Shown: positions 24,921 to 33,893 of the stretch, in pieces
How positions within the stretch are numbered: the first letter of the stretch is position 1
Layout of the letters: the number at the start of each line of letters is the position of its first letter
DNA from: JAWPMT01 sp965601475
GTDB taxonomy: Bacteria > Bacteroidota > Bacteroidia > Cytophagales > Cyclobacteriaceae
Direction of reading: 5' to 3'
NCBI GenBank assembly: GCA_965601475.1
Contig: OZ271832.1
Span: forward strand, 2,728,001-2,792,000
DNA length: 64,000 bases
Position numbers and translations under genes: made by a program
The notes under the pieces: model-generated
Databases searched by the model: none
Told to the model about the DNA's origin: nothing
Seen by the model: the letters and a program-made list of their open reading frames with translations, nothing else

Positions 24921-26606
24921 CTAATAAGGAGTCTGGACAGGACCGATGGTAATGTCCCAGTTGTTTCTTAGTTCAGTAAATTCTTGATAGACATAGATGG
25001 GTTCATGTTGTTGGTCCATGGGGAGGTTGGCGTTTTGCCATTGGCCATCGCGGTTGGTGTCGATGAGGATACGAATGCTGTAGGTGCCAGCTGGTAGTTC
25101 AGTGAAGGTTCCGGTGCGTTGGTTTTTGAGCGTTTGGATGGTTCGATAGTCTTTATCGATGAGGTGTACGAAGAACTGATCGTGGTTGACTTGAACCTGG
25201 TAACGTAGGATGCCTGTGGGCTTGGAGGTTTGATATTTGAATGGTATTTGTATGGTAGTGGTGGTGTCATCTTCGACTGATGTGAAGGATGCACTGGGAA
25301 TGTTAAGACTGGTTTGGGTAATGGTAAGTTGGTCGATGTTGACGGTGGTATCTGTGATGGTGGTTCGAAGTACCTGGCGTATGGAGTCCTGGTATTTGGA
25401 CCAGGAGAAAGGGATGTTGAGAGAGACTTGGGTATAGTTATGGTTCCACTGGCCGGTTGGGGTAACGGGCAGGGTGAGGATGGTATCGGCCTGAGCAGTG
25501 AATAGTGACAGATCGTAGTCTGATATGGGTTTATCGAATTTGATAGTTGTGCGCAATGTATCGGTGGTAGTGGTGACAGGACGAGTGGGGTAACTGACAG
25601 CGAGCTGTGGTTTCCGTCTTTTGGATTCATTGAAACGGATATAAAGGGAATCAAGTGTTTGGTTCAGGGCGGAGTCTGAGGTGCCAAGGGTTATGAGGAG
25701 ACTGTCGGGGTAATTGGGTTGGTTGTAGTATTTGATAGTGGTGTTCTCTTCTTCTAATTGAGAGTATAACTGGTATGAGGTATCTATAGGAGCAGTTGTG
25801 TAGGTAGTGATGGATTTATCCAGTCGGACCTGGAAAAAGTCGGCTAGTGGTCGGGCACTTATAATTTTGGGTGTGTATGGATTGTATAGGACTGTCTGAA
25901 GTGAGATAGAGTCGATGTTTTGATGAAGGTGGAAGGCGCTATCGATAAAGGCGTGGGGTTCGTCGTTGGGATCCAGTAGGAGATTGCTGTTCTTGTCTTC
26001 AAATGCCAGGAGTCGATACTGGGCGATCTTGATATTTTGGAGTCGGAAGGATCCATCATCATCGGATTTTATGAAATAGGTAGGTTTGGTTTGAAGCAAG
26101 TTCAGCGTGTCGGTGTACGGATATAGGCCAACTATGACTTCTGGTTTTATTCGTTGCGTCCAGAGGTCCTTGGTAGTTCCGGAGATTTGGATGGAGTCAA
26201 TGTAATCGCCTGTGCTGAATGGAAGAATGAGATTGGTTGCAGGGTTCTTCTCTGTGATGTCGGTAACCCCATTGAAGAAATTGAAGGTGTAGGTAGTACT
26301 GTCTGTAAAGGGTGTGTTGAGCTTGAGTATTAGTTGATTCTTTTTAATCAGGGATGTGTACTTAATATCTTGATTGGGTGTGATGATAAGGTTGTTGGTA
26401 AGTTGATCAGCGTTGACGTACTCATCGAATTCAAGTCGTATGATGTTTTGTTCATAGTTGAGCTGTCCATAGTCGGGTCTGGAGTTGACAAGTGAGGGCG
26501 GTATGGTATCGCGCGGTCCACCTGTAGGGGTTATGGGATTGGCGCATTTTGACAATAGTACAAACAGGGAGGCAAAACAGATAGTGAGGACTTGATATGT
26601 TTTCAC
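24921..26606 (-). CDS. Ig-like domain (Big_5) lipoprotein of Bacteroidota
   Basis: This 561-residue lipoprotein has a signal ending at LLSKC (about Cys21), followed by ANPITPTGGPRDTIPPSL, the opening of the Bacteroidota Ig-like (Big_5) proteins. The first domain contains IIRLEFDEYVNADQL. The rest is Thr- and Asn-rich beta sandwich, with FEDKNSNLLLDPNDEP and IDTNRDGQWQ calcium-loop-like segments. It is probably outer-membrane anchored. The GTG start overlaps the stop of the upstream methyltransferase (GTGA). The coding strand is strongly C- and A-biased and G-poor, like its neighbours to 29 kb. Confidence 0.75.
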   Translation of the reverse strand: MKTYQVLTICFASLFVLLSKCANPITPTGGPRDTIPPSLVNSRPDYGQLNYEQNIIRLEFDEYVNADQLTNNLIITPNQDIKYTSLIKKNQLILKLNTPFTDSTTYTFNFFNGVTDITEKNPATNLILPFSTGDYIDSIQISGTTKDLWTQRIKPEVIVGLYPYTDTLNLLQTKPTYFIKSDDDGSFRLQNIKIAQYRLLAFEDKNSNLLLDPNDEPHAFIDSAFHLHQNIDSISLQTVLYNPYTPKIISARPLADFFQVRLDKSITTYTTAPIDTSYQLYSQLEEENTTIKYYNQPNYPDSLLITLGTSDSALNQTLDSLYIRFNESKRRKPQLAVSYPTRPVTTTTDTLRTTIKFDKPISDYDLSLFTAQADTILTLPVTPTGQWNHNYTQVSLNIPFSWSKYQDSIRQVLRTTITDTTVNIDQLTITQTSLNIPSASFTSVEDDTTTTIQIPFKYQTSKPTGILRYQVQVNHDQFFVHLIDKDYRTIQTLKNQRTGTFTELPAGTYSIRILIDTNRDGQWQNANLPMDQQHEPIYVYQEFTELRNNWDITIGPVQTPY

Positions 26607-27475
26607 CTGGTGATGACGTAAATGTTGGATGAATATTGTCGAGTGGTTCGGGCGCTTTGGTTGGAGCGAAGTGCGGTTCTGATTCCGGATAGGAATGGAA
26701 ATCGGGATTTCTTATATTGTTCACTGAGGATGGAAACGTAGAAACTATCGAGTTTCATGGGTATAATTTCCTGAAGCCGGAGGCGGGTTTTGGTCAGTAG
26801 TTTTTCGATGCTGTCCGCGGTGAAGTGGTGGATGTGCCGGGGTACATCGTAGCCGGCCCAGAATTCTTTGTAGTGGATGGCGTCATGGGATAATGGGTTG
26901 GGAAGGGCAATGTACATACGGGTTGCGTCATGGGAGCGTTTTCTGAGGGCCTGCAGGGTTTCCTTGAGTTGGTGTACATGTTCGATGGAGTGCCAGGCTG
27001 TAATCACATCGTATTTCTGTTGATTGGCCTTGTTGAATGATGGATAGACCGTGAGACCTTTTGCGGTGGCTTTGTTTCGTGCAAGGGTATTGGGTTCTAT
27101 ACCGTGAGCTGTCCAATTCTTCTTTTGGAGATAATGCATGAAATCGCCTGTGCCTGCTCCATAGTCGAGGACCGTTGACCGCTTGGTATGCTGGCTGATG
27201 ATGGAGTGTTTCCATTTGAATGTGTACAATTTCGCCAGCTGGTATATGGGGGTGATGAGGCTGGATGATTTCTGGCTATGGGAGATGTAAGTGGGACTAT
27301 CGTAGAATTTGGCTATTTCCTGCTCTGAGGGTCTGGGGTTGGTGAATATATGGCTACAGTTATTGCAACGTACAAGGGCGAAGCTTTCGTGAGTAATGCT
27401 GTGATCGGTACAGATCAGGTAGTTGGAGAAACTGTGTGAGTCGCAGATGGGGCAGGTATCTAGTTTTTCGTACAT
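26603..27475 (-). CDS. Class I SAM methyltransferase with N-terminal zinc-type cysteines
   Basis: The 290-residue protein begins with two cysteine pairs (CPICDSH at 8-14, VRCNNCSHIF at about 35-44), typical of a zinc ribbon preceding a methyltransferase_23-type domain. The SAM-binding motif is VLDYGAGTGDFMHYL (about 101-115), followed by HGIEPNTLAR. The motif DVITAWHSIEHVHQL is typical of sugar or small-molecule C-methyltransferase-like families. The substrate is unknown. It lies in the long leftward operon, 1 bp after mnmG and overlapping the Ig-like gene by 4 bp. Confidence 0.8.
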   Translation of the reverse strand: MYEKLDTCPICDSHSFSNYLICTDHSITHESFALVRCNNCSHIFTNPRPSEQEIAKFYDSPTYISHSQKSSSLITPIYQLAKLYTFKWKHSIISQHTKRSTVLDYGAGTGDFMHYLQKKNWTAHGIEPNTLARNKATAKGLTVYPSFNKANQQKYDVITAWHSIEHVHQLKETLQALRKRSHDATRMYIALPNPLSHDAIHYKEFWAGYDVPRHIHHFTADSIEKLLTKTRLRLQEIIPMKLDSFYVSILSEQYKKSRFPFLSGIRTALRSNQSARTTRQYSSNIYVITR

Positions 27476-27476
27476 C

Positions 27477-29342
27477 TTATCTGCCGAGATGGATCATGAG
27501 GATGGATATATCAGCTGGGGTAACACCGCTAATACGGGAGGCCTGTCCCAGTGTAGTAGGTTTGATTTGAGCTAATTTTTCGTGTGCTTCTGCTGAGAGG
27601 GATTTGATGCTTTGGTAGTTGAAATCGGGATTGATGAGTTGATTTTCAAGGCGGTGCATTTTTTCGGAGTTGATGCGCTCCCTTTCTATGTATGTCTCGT
27701 ACTTAATCTGTATTTCGGACTGTTCCAGCTCTTCGGGTCGGCACTGGCTTGTGGCCTCTCGGAATTGTGGGAAGTGTTGAAGGAGTGACGTAATGTTGAT
27801 TTGTGGTCTTTTGAGCAGTTGGTGAAGGGAGATTTTCTCGTGGACTGTTGGGGTGTCTAGCTCTTGCAGTATGGGGTTAATGAAGCTGGGATTATACTTT
27901 ATTTCCAGTAGGTGTTTTTTGATGTTTTGGACATTGGCAATTTTGTTCTGCACGTTGGTGAGTCGTTCTTTAGAAGCAAGGCCGATGTCATGGGATTTGG
28001 AGGTGAGGCGTATATCTGCGTTGTCTTGTCTGAGCAGAAGTCGATACTCTGCTCTGGAGGTGAACATCCGGTAAGGTTCGTCAGTGCCTTTATTGATAAG
28101 GTCATCTATGAGGACGCCGATGTATGCGTCAGATCTGGATAGGACGAAATCAGGTTGGTTGTGAATCTTGAGATGAGCGTTGATGCCGGCCATCAGCCCC
28201 TGGCATGCTGCTTCTTCATAACCGGTGGTGCCGTTGATCTGCCCTGCGAAGTAAAGGTTTTCTATGATTTTGGTTTGGAGTGTCGGGTATAATTGGGTTG
28301 GGGGAAAGTAGTCATATTCTATGGCATAGCCAGGCCGAAACATTTTGGCGTTCTCAAATCCTGCTATTTTTCTGATGGCCTCGTATTGTATGTCTTCAGG
28401 GAGTGAGGTTGAGAAGCCATTGATATACATTTCGATGGTGTTCCAACCTTCTGGCTCCACGAATATTTGGTGCCTGTTTCTGTCGGCGAATCTGTTGATT
28501 TTGTCTTCAATGGAAGGACAATATCGGGGGCCTATACTTTGGATGGTGCCATTGAACATGGGGGATTGATCGAAGCCGGTTCTGAGAGTGTCATGGACCT
28601 GATCGTTGGTGTAGGTGATCCAGCAGCTCTTTTGAGCAGGAAGGGGCTGGGTGGTTGGGGAATAGGAGAATTTTTCTGGCTTGCTGTCTCCGGCTTGTTC
28701 TTCCATTTGGCTGTAGTCGAGGCTACGGCCGTCTACTCGGGGAGGGGTTCCGGTTTTCATGCGTCCGGCGTCGAAACCAAGATTTTGTAGCGTCTCTGTT
28801 ATTCCTGTTGATGCGCGTTCCCCGGTTCGGCCTCCACCGAAGTTTTTGGTGCCAATGTGTATGAGGCCGTTGAGAAAAGTGCCATTGGTGAGGATGACGG
28901 CTTTGCCACGGACCTCGAGGCCGAGACTCGTCTTGACGCCTACGACCTTTTGCCCTTTGATGATGAGGCCTGTGGCCATTTCCTGCCAGAAGTCTATGTT
29001 GGAATTGGATTCTAGAGTTAGCCTCCATTCTTCAGCAAATCGCATTCGATCACTCTGGACCCTGGGGCTCCACATGGCGGGGCCTTTGGATCTATTGAGC
29101 ATGCGGAATTGGATCATGGTCTTGTCGGTAACGATGCCAGACATCCCACCTAAGGCATCAATCTCACGAACAATTTGACCTTTGGCAACTCCTCCCATGG
29201 CGGGATTGCAAGACATTTGAGCGATGGTGTTCATGTTCATGGTAATGAGAAGAACGGAAGAACCCATATTGGCCGCGGCAGCTGCGGCCTCACACCCGGC
29301 GTGGCCTGCTCCTACTACAACAACGTCGTAATCTTTGAACAT
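27477..29342 (-). CDS. mnmG: tRNA uridine-5-carboxymethylaminomethyl modification enzyme MnmG (GidA)
   Basis: The 621-residue FAD protein contains the dinucleotide-binding motif VVVVGAGHAGCEAA at its start, CNPAMGGVAKGQIVREIDALGG, the GAR-like segment GRTGERASTGI, and the C-terminal helical domain that binds tRNA. With MnmE it modifies U34 of tRNAs reading two-family-box codons. ATG 29342 is preferred over TTG 29348. A parS-type palindrome lies 10 bp upstream of the ATG. mnmG/gidA is an origin-proximal gene in many bacteria, which fits the local DnaA boxes. Confidence 0.95.
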   Translation of the reverse strand: MFKDYDVVVVGAGHAGCEAAAAAANMGSSVLLITMNMNTIAQMSCNPAMGGVAKGQIVREIDALGGMSGIVTDKTMIQFRMLNRSKGPAMWSPRVQSDRMRFAEEWRLTLESNSNIDFWQEMATGLIIKGQKVVGVKTSLGLEVRGKAVILTNGTFLNGLIHIGTKNFGGGRTGERASTGITETLQNLGFDAGRMKTGTPPRVDGRSLDYSQMEEQAGDSKPEKFSYSPTTQPLPAQKSCWITYTNDQVHDTLRTGFDQSPMFNGTIQSIGPRYCPSIEDKINRFADRNRHQIFVEPEGWNTIEMYINGFSTSLPEDIQYEAIRKIAGFENAKMFRPGYAIEYDYFPPTQLYPTLQTKIIENLYFAGQINGTTGYEEAACQGLMAGINAHLKIHNQPDFVLSRSDAYIGVLIDDLINKGTDEPYRMFTSRAEYRLLLRQDNADIRLTSKSHDIGLASKERLTNVQNKIANVQNIKKHLLEIKYNPSFINPILQELDTPTVHEKISLHQLLKRPQINITSLLQHFPQFREATSQCRPEELEQSEIQIKYETYIERERINSEKMHRLENQLINPDFNYQSIKSLSAEAHEKLAQIKPTTLGQASRISGVTPADISILMIHLGR

Positions 29343-29352
29343 AGTCAACTAG

Positions 29353-29368
29353 TGTTCCACGTGGAACA
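29353..29368. promoter_or_regulatory. parS-type site 1 (TGTTCCACGTGGAACA)
   Basis: A perfect 16-bp palindrome, differing from the classical parS TGTTTCACGTGAAACA at two symmetric positions. It is a candidate ParB/Spo0J binding site and lies in the mnmG leader. A second copy 47 bp away has inverted flanking bases: AGTGTTCC on one side of site 1 matches the complement of GGAACACT in site 2. Confidence 0.75.
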
Positions 29369-29387
29369 TCAGATCATATAATATGTA

Positions 29388-29837
29388 TTAAGTGGGAAAT
29401 GTTCCACGTGGAACACTGAAATCCGGGAACAAAGGTAAATAAGCTTCCTCTTTCTCTCGCATGAGCGTTTTTTCATTTGCGGATTTGTCCGAGTAGCCGA
29501 CCAGGTGTAAGACCCCGTGAGCCATAACTCGGCATAGTTCTTTTTCAAAAGATACCTCCAATTGATGGGCATTGTCCAGAACTCTTTCAACGCTCACATA
29601 AACATCACCTGTTACCTTCTCTTCCTGGTAATCAAAAGTGATGACGTCTGTGTAATAATCATGTTGTAAGTACTTTCGGTTCACCTCCAGGAGGTATTCA
29701 TCTGAACAGAAGATAACATTCAAATCACCTGTGCTTCGTTCTTCTTTTTGGACAATGGATTCCAGGGCCTTAGCGAGTTGGTCTTGAGGAAAGTGGAAGG
29801 CATCAGTTCTCTCGAAGTGAAAGAAAACCTGGGACAT
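29388..29837 (-). CDS. ybeY: Endoribonuclease YbeY (rRNA maturation factor)
   Basis: This 149-residue protein has the zinc motif MAHGVLHLVGYSDK near residue 105. The first two His ligands are present, but the usual third His (GYDH) is a Ser-Asp-Lys stretch, as I recall in other Bacteroidota YbeY proteins. The segment YYTDVITFDY is also typical. YbeY acts in 16S rRNA 3'-end processing and ribosome quality control. The C-terminal residues VPRGTFPT are encoded by a parS-type palindrome. The start shares one base with the stop of the upstream ATPase gene. Confidence 0.92.
   Translation of the reverse strand: MSQVFFHFERTDAFHFPQDQLAKALESIVQKEERSTGDLNVIFCSDEYLLEVNRKYLQHDYYTDVITFDYQEEKVTGDVYVSVERVLDNAHQLEVSFEKELCRVMAHGVLHLVGYSDKSANEKTLMREKEEAYLPLFPDFSVPRGTFPT
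29400..29415. promoter_or_regulatory. parS-type site 2, inside the 3' end of ybeY
   Basis: A second perfect TGTTCCACGTGGAACA palindrome. It is read as codons for the last residues of YbeY, so the site and the protein tail constrain each other. Confidence 0.75.
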
Positions 29838-30235
29838 CAGAGATAGAATGTGAGTTCCACCACACTTCCATTTTCCAGAAAATGCACTTCATCACAAAGA
29901 TGTTTCATTAGGAAGATACCCCTGCCGCCAGTTTTGGTAAGGTTTTCCGGTGCCGTAGGGTCTGGTAGGTTTTCATACTCGAAACCATCACCCTCATCTT
30001 GTACTGAAAACTTGATAGAATTCTCCCCCATATTGAGACGAATATCTACATTCTTGCTCTTATCCGCTTTGTTGCCGTGGAGTATGGCGTTGTTCACCGA
30101 CTCCGTTACAGCAATCATGATATTGCCATATATATCATCATCAAGAGAGAATTGTTCCTTGGCATTATCGATGAAACTTTCAATAATCCTGACGTTCTCA
30201 GCAAGTGATGGAATTTGAATTTGAATGGACTGCAT
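29837..30235 (-). CDS. RsbW-like ATP-binding protein (anti-sigma factor/serine kinase family)
   Basis: This 132-residue protein consists of a single HATPase_c_2 domain. The N-box is AVTESVNNAILHGN (about 43-56), the acidic ATP-lid segment is VQDEGDGFEYENLPDP, and the G-box is GGRGIFLMKHLCDEV. The family includes RsbW and SpoIIAB, which phosphorylate anti-sigma-antagonists or bind sigma factors. No anti-sigma-antagonist or sigma gene is adjacent, so the partner is unknown. It sits between DUF4175 and ybeY with no intergenic gap, in a conserved-looking Bacteroidota operon. Confidence 0.85.
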   Translation of the reverse strand: MQSIQIQIPSLAENVRIIESFIDNAKEQFSLDDDIYGNIMIAVTESVNNAILHGNKADKSKNVDIRLNMGENSIKFSVQDEGDGFEYENLPDPTAPENLTKTGGRGIFLMKHLCDEVHFLENGSVVELTFYL

Positions 30236-33200
30236 TTAGTTATCCGAACTTATTCGCCTAAAATAATCGTTTAGTTCCTTTTTGTAAAAAGGACTTAGGT
30301 CTAGAGGGACACTTTTTAGTAATTCGATTTCTTTTTCTTTCTCCTTAAAATACTCTTCAAATGCATCTGGCCTTCGCTCTTCATAATCCCTTGGGCTTTC
30401 CGCTTCACGCTTATTGTCAAAATCCTGATCTTTAAGTGCCTCTTCAGCTTCGAGCATTCGCGTCTCGATTTCTTTCTGTCTTTCGATTAGCTCATTGGTC
30501 AATCGCTTGTTCACCAGGTCTTCCTCATTTTCTTCCATCTGATCCAGGATTTCACCCAGACTTTCTCCTGCATCCTCGTTGCCAGGCTGACCTTTAAGTT
30601 GCTTCTCAAACTCTCGAAGCTGGTTGCGAATCATCTCTTGACGTGCAGCCATCTTGGCCAACTGCTCGGATAACTGTCTTCCCTGCAATCCGCTTTGCTT
30701 CAGTTGCTCAATTTGTTGACCCAACTGCTTTTGCAACTCCTTGAGCTCTGGTATACCATTTTGATTCTTTTGCTCCTTTCCCTTTCCTGCACCACTTTGT
30801 GAGGCCATCGCCTGCTGCATTTGTTGTAGAACATCGGACAATAGAAGTGAAAGATTGTTGATGGAGGTCATTGCGAATTGCTGACTGCTAAGTGCCTTAC
30901 TGCGATTTCTGTCGCGGAGTTGCTTTAAAGCATCGTCTATGTTTCGATTCATGTCGCTCACCTCTCGGGTGACAAAGTTTGAAATCTGTGCTACACGCTC
31001 TGCCAGAGCCAGCAGACTGTCCTGAATAACCTTGGCATCCTCTTTCAGTTTCAATTGTTCCTGCGACAACTCAACAAATCGCGGATCAACTTGTTTCACA
31101 CTCCTGAAATCCCTCATCAACTCCTCCTCCTTAAAAGACAACTTGACCAGATTATCAACGATATCTCTCAAATTGTCAATATTTTCCTGCATCATTTCCA
31201 TTTGCATTCCGGCTTGCATCTGTTGTAGCTTCTCGCTCATTTCCTTCATCTTCTGGCCGCTTTGCTGTTGTTGCTTCTGCCCTTCTCCCCGGTTGTCGTT
31301 CTTCAGTTCTTCCTGCGATTGCTGAAGCCGATCACTGATCTCTTCTTCCTCTTGGGACAAGTCTCCCAAAGGCTCCGGACTTTTCAATTCCTGATTGAGC
31401 TCTTCGATTTTGTTCAATTCCTCCTTTATTTCTTCAAATCGATCCGCAATGTCTTCCTGTTCTTGAGAGAGACTGTCAAGGTCGTTGGATGTGTCGCCAG
31501 TCTCTTGGGCCAACTCCTCCTGATCCTCAGATAGCTCCTGCAATTCCTCAGCGACATTCTCAAGTTTTGTTTCAACCTTGAGTCGTTTGAAGAGCTCCAA
31601 AGTACGCTCCAGCTCTTTTTCCAAATCCAATTCATTAGGAGCCATTTGGTTCAAGAGATCCTGAATGTCTTCTGATTCTGCTTTCTCCTCGAGAAGTTTC
31701 TCCAGTTCTTCATATAGTTTCTTGGTCTCTTCGTCGAGAACCTCATCCATCAGCTCCTGTATTTGTTCTGCCTTCTTCCTAAGGTCTTCGTCCCTGCTTG
31801 AAAACTTTTCCTCGCTCTTGTTGAGCTGCCTGAATTCTTGTTGTAAGGTTTCTATCTCCTTTTCCAACTCCTGCCGTTGCTTCAGTATTTCCTCTAGCAG
31901 TCTTTCTTCCTGCCAGTCGATTTCCTTTTTGCTCCTTAAGCGATCCTGAACTTCCTTGATCTTTTCGTTTAGCGTCTTAGTATCCTCAATGGACTCGCTC
32001 AGGTTTTTTTCACTTCGCTGACTCTTTTCCTCAATTTGTTGCTTCAGATCATCCTTCGAAGGCAGGCGCAAACGGAAGGGCTGTGATCTTGTGCGCTTGA
32101 AGTTGTTCAGTGCATCATTATCTGTCACTTCTACAAAGAGCTCCAAAACCTCAACATCTAAGCCGACGCTATCCAGGTCGATTCTTGTATAGAAGCTCTG
32201 ACCTTTTGTTTGTTTTTGAACAGGTATATTCAGTTTGGAGCTGTTTTCCGATCCATACTTCACCTCTGCCCTCGTGATGCCGTAATCATCATCAAATCTG
32301 CCTGCTGCTACAACGTACTCAAAGAGGACTGTGTCGATGTAGTAATCCACCTGCACTGTTGGATATGCGTCGCTGATCAATTCAATTTCGTATTCCAGCA
32401 TATTTTTGTTTTTCCCAAATACGTTGAGCACTTGAATCTCATAGCTCTCCTGGTTGACCAGCCTTTGCCTTGCGAGCATTATGTTCTCTTCCTTTTCTAG
32501 AACTAGCGAATCCTTCTGATCAAATATCAATCGGCCTTCATTGCTGTTAGTGGATTGTACTTTCCATTTGGCTATTGTACCCTCAGGAGCGGAAATATTG
32601 CCAATATTCTTCAGTGTTTCTCGTTTGCCACCTGTATGTGCAGGGTGCACTATTTCAATTTCGAAGGAGGTTACTTCAGCCCGATGCATGACTACTAATG
32701 AGTACTGCTCGGATTCGTAGCCTGCTGCTTCCAAGCGAAAATCAATATTTTGGTAAGGATTGGCGATGACATACGAGAATAAGCCAGCACCTTGTGGTGT
32801 GAGCTTTGCCCGTCTTCCACCCATGATGATGTATCCATCTTCCGGAACCTGGTCTCCAAGTAGCGCAATTTCCAACTCAAAACTTTCGTCCCTGAATGCT
32901 CTGAGCTCATTGTTCAGTATGCTGAACTGAAACGGAGCACCGGAGTCAAAGTCCTTCCTGAAATTGATAATTCGTTCAGTACTGTCCATGAACACTCTTG
33001 GAAAGCTCAATGATGACAAAATCACCACACCCAGGATGCCCAGTAAGATCCTTCCGTATTTCCAGTTGACTTTGAAGTCTATCGCGCTGGTGAACGGTAT
33101 CAACCTGATTTCCTGTATTCTCTTATCGATACTTGCAGCAACCAATGCCGAATCTGCAGATTTACTTAACTGTATGGTATTCAGCAGTTTATCCTCAATC

Positions 33201-33502
33201 TCTGGGAAGAATCCACCAATTTCTTTCGCCATCTTCTCATCAGACAAGCGATCCCGAAGGCCCAGCAAGTTGAGAATAGGCCAAATGATACCATAGACGA
33301 GGAACGATAGGAAGCTCAAAATAAGTAGGATGAACAATATCGTCCTGCCATTGGTAGAAAGCTGAAAGCCAAACTCAACTGAGGAAAGCAGCAGCCATGT
33401 GACCAGAGAGCATATCAGCGTGATGATACTATTGCGGATGAGCTTGTTGAAATAGTATTTTCGTTTGTAGGCGCTCAGTTTTTCTTCAATAATCCCTTCC
33501 AT
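30236..33502 (-). CDS. DUF4175 family large membrane/coiled-coil protein
   Basis: The 1088-residue protein has two N-terminal membrane helices (about 22-45 and 55-80), a third near 150-170, a beta-rich region (about 200-480) and then some 500 residues of Glu/Gln/Lys-rich coiled coil (for example EELQELSEDQEELAQETGD). This is the architecture of DUF4175 proteins, common in Bacteroidota and Alphaproteobacteria; their function is unknown. ATG 33502 is preferred over a preceding GTG (33505) and overlaps the upstream stop as TGATG. The downstream ATPase gene starts on the next base, so all are probably co-transcribed. Confidence 0.8.
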   Translation of the reverse strand: MEGIIEEKLSAYKRKYYFNKLIRNSIITLICSLVTWLLLSSVEFGFQLSTNGRTILFILLILSFLSFLVYGIIWPILNLLGLRDRLSDEKMAKEIGGFFPEIEDKLLNTIQLSKSADSALVAASIDKRIQEIRLIPFTSAIDFKVNWKYGRILLGILGVVILSSLSFPRVFMDSTERIINFRKDFDSGAPFQFSILNNELRAFRDESFELEIALLGDQVPEDGYIIMGGRRAKLTPQGAGLFSYVIANPYQNIDFRLEAAGYESEQYSLVVMHRAEVTSFEIEIVHPAHTGGKRETLKNIGNISAPEGTIAKWKVQSTNSNEGRLIFDQKDSLVLEKEENIMLARQRLVNQESYEIQVLNVFGKNKNMLEYEIELISDAYPTVQVDYYIDTVLFEYVVAAGRFDDDYGITRAEVKYGSENSSKLNIPVQKQTKGQSFYTRIDLDSVGLDVEVLELFVEVTDNDALNNFKRTRSQPFRLRLPSKDDLKQQIEEKSQRSEKNLSESIEDTKTLNEKIKEVQDRLRSKKEIDWQEERLLEEILKQRQELEKEIETLQQEFRQLNKSEEKFSSRDEDLRKKAEQIQELMDEVLDEETKKLYEELEKLLEEKAESEDIQDLLNQMAPNELDLEKELERTLELFKRLKVETKLENVAEELQELSEDQEELAQETGDTSNDLDSLSQEQEDIADRFEEIKEELNKIEELNQELKSPEPLGDLSQEEEEISDRLQQSQEELKNDNRGEGQKQQQQSGQKMKEMSEKLQQMQAGMQMEMMQENIDNLRDIVDNLVKLSFKEEELMRDFRSVKQVDPRFVELSQEQLKLKEDAKVIQDSLLALAERVAQISNFVTREVSDMNRNIDDALKQLRDRNRSKALSSQQFAMTSINNLSLLLSDVLQQMQQAMASQSGAGKGKEQKNQNGIPELKELQKQLGQQIEQLKQSGLQGRQLSEQLAKMAARQEMIRNQLREFEKQLKGQPGNEDAGESLGEILDQMEENEEDLVNKRLTNELIERQKEIETRMLEAEEALKDQDFDNKREAESPRDYEERRPDAFEEYFKEKEKEIELLKSVPLDLSPFYKKELNDYFRRISSDN

Positions 33503-33867
33503 CACTGCACGTTAATATCAATTTCCTGGTGAAAGTACTCTATCACCTGCATTTTCAACAATTTCTCTTGTTCTACAAGGTCAAACTTTGGTAACGGTTT
33601 CTTGGCTTTCCAGTGTGGCCAGCCGTCCTGATCTCTACCTACGAGTTCGTAATAATCCAGATAAGATAGCAACTTACAAATCGCGATGTGCATCAAGTCC
33701 TGCTTTTCCTCTTTTGAAAAATGCAAAGGGCCCTTCCCTAGTTCCTGGGTTCCAATCAAGAAGAGTACCGAATTAAGATCCTTTGGCCTCTTTCCTATGA
33801 TACTTTCCAGTCTGCTCATCAGGAATGACCATTTTCTCTGCAAATCCAAGTCTTTTTTGTATACCAC
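33502..33867 (-). CDS. Conserved hypothetical protein, first gene of the mnmG operon
   Basis: This 121-residue soluble protein has no signal peptide and starts with GTG. Features are KRPKDLNSVLFLIGTQELGKG, a helix-rich middle (SKEEKQDLMHIAICKLLSYL) and DGWPHWKAKKPLP, followed by a basic and acidic helical tail. I recognise the pattern as a Bacteroidota-restricted family without assigned function. It is the first of seven tightly packed leftward genes ending with the Ig-like lipoprotein. It is divergent from comF, with about 26 bp between. Confidence 0.65.
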   Translation of the reverse strand: MVYKKDLDLQRKWSFLMSRLESIIGKRPKDLNSVLFLIGTQELGKGPLHFSKEEKQDLMHIAICKLLSYLDYYELVGRDQDGWPHWKAKKPLPKFDLVEQEKLLKMQVIEYFHQEIDINVQ

Positions 33868-33893
33868 GGTTGCCTTTATATAAATTACTCGTA

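Noticed and set aside
24600..29340. Skewed block as a horizontally acquired island
   Set aside because: It contains mnmG and genes in an order common in Bacteroidota, with no integrase, tRNA or flanking repeat; strand-specific mutation explains it better.
33825..33893. Upstream extension of comF
   Set aside because: It overlaps the start of the divergent gene and carries no ComF features; GTG 33894 fits the family start.
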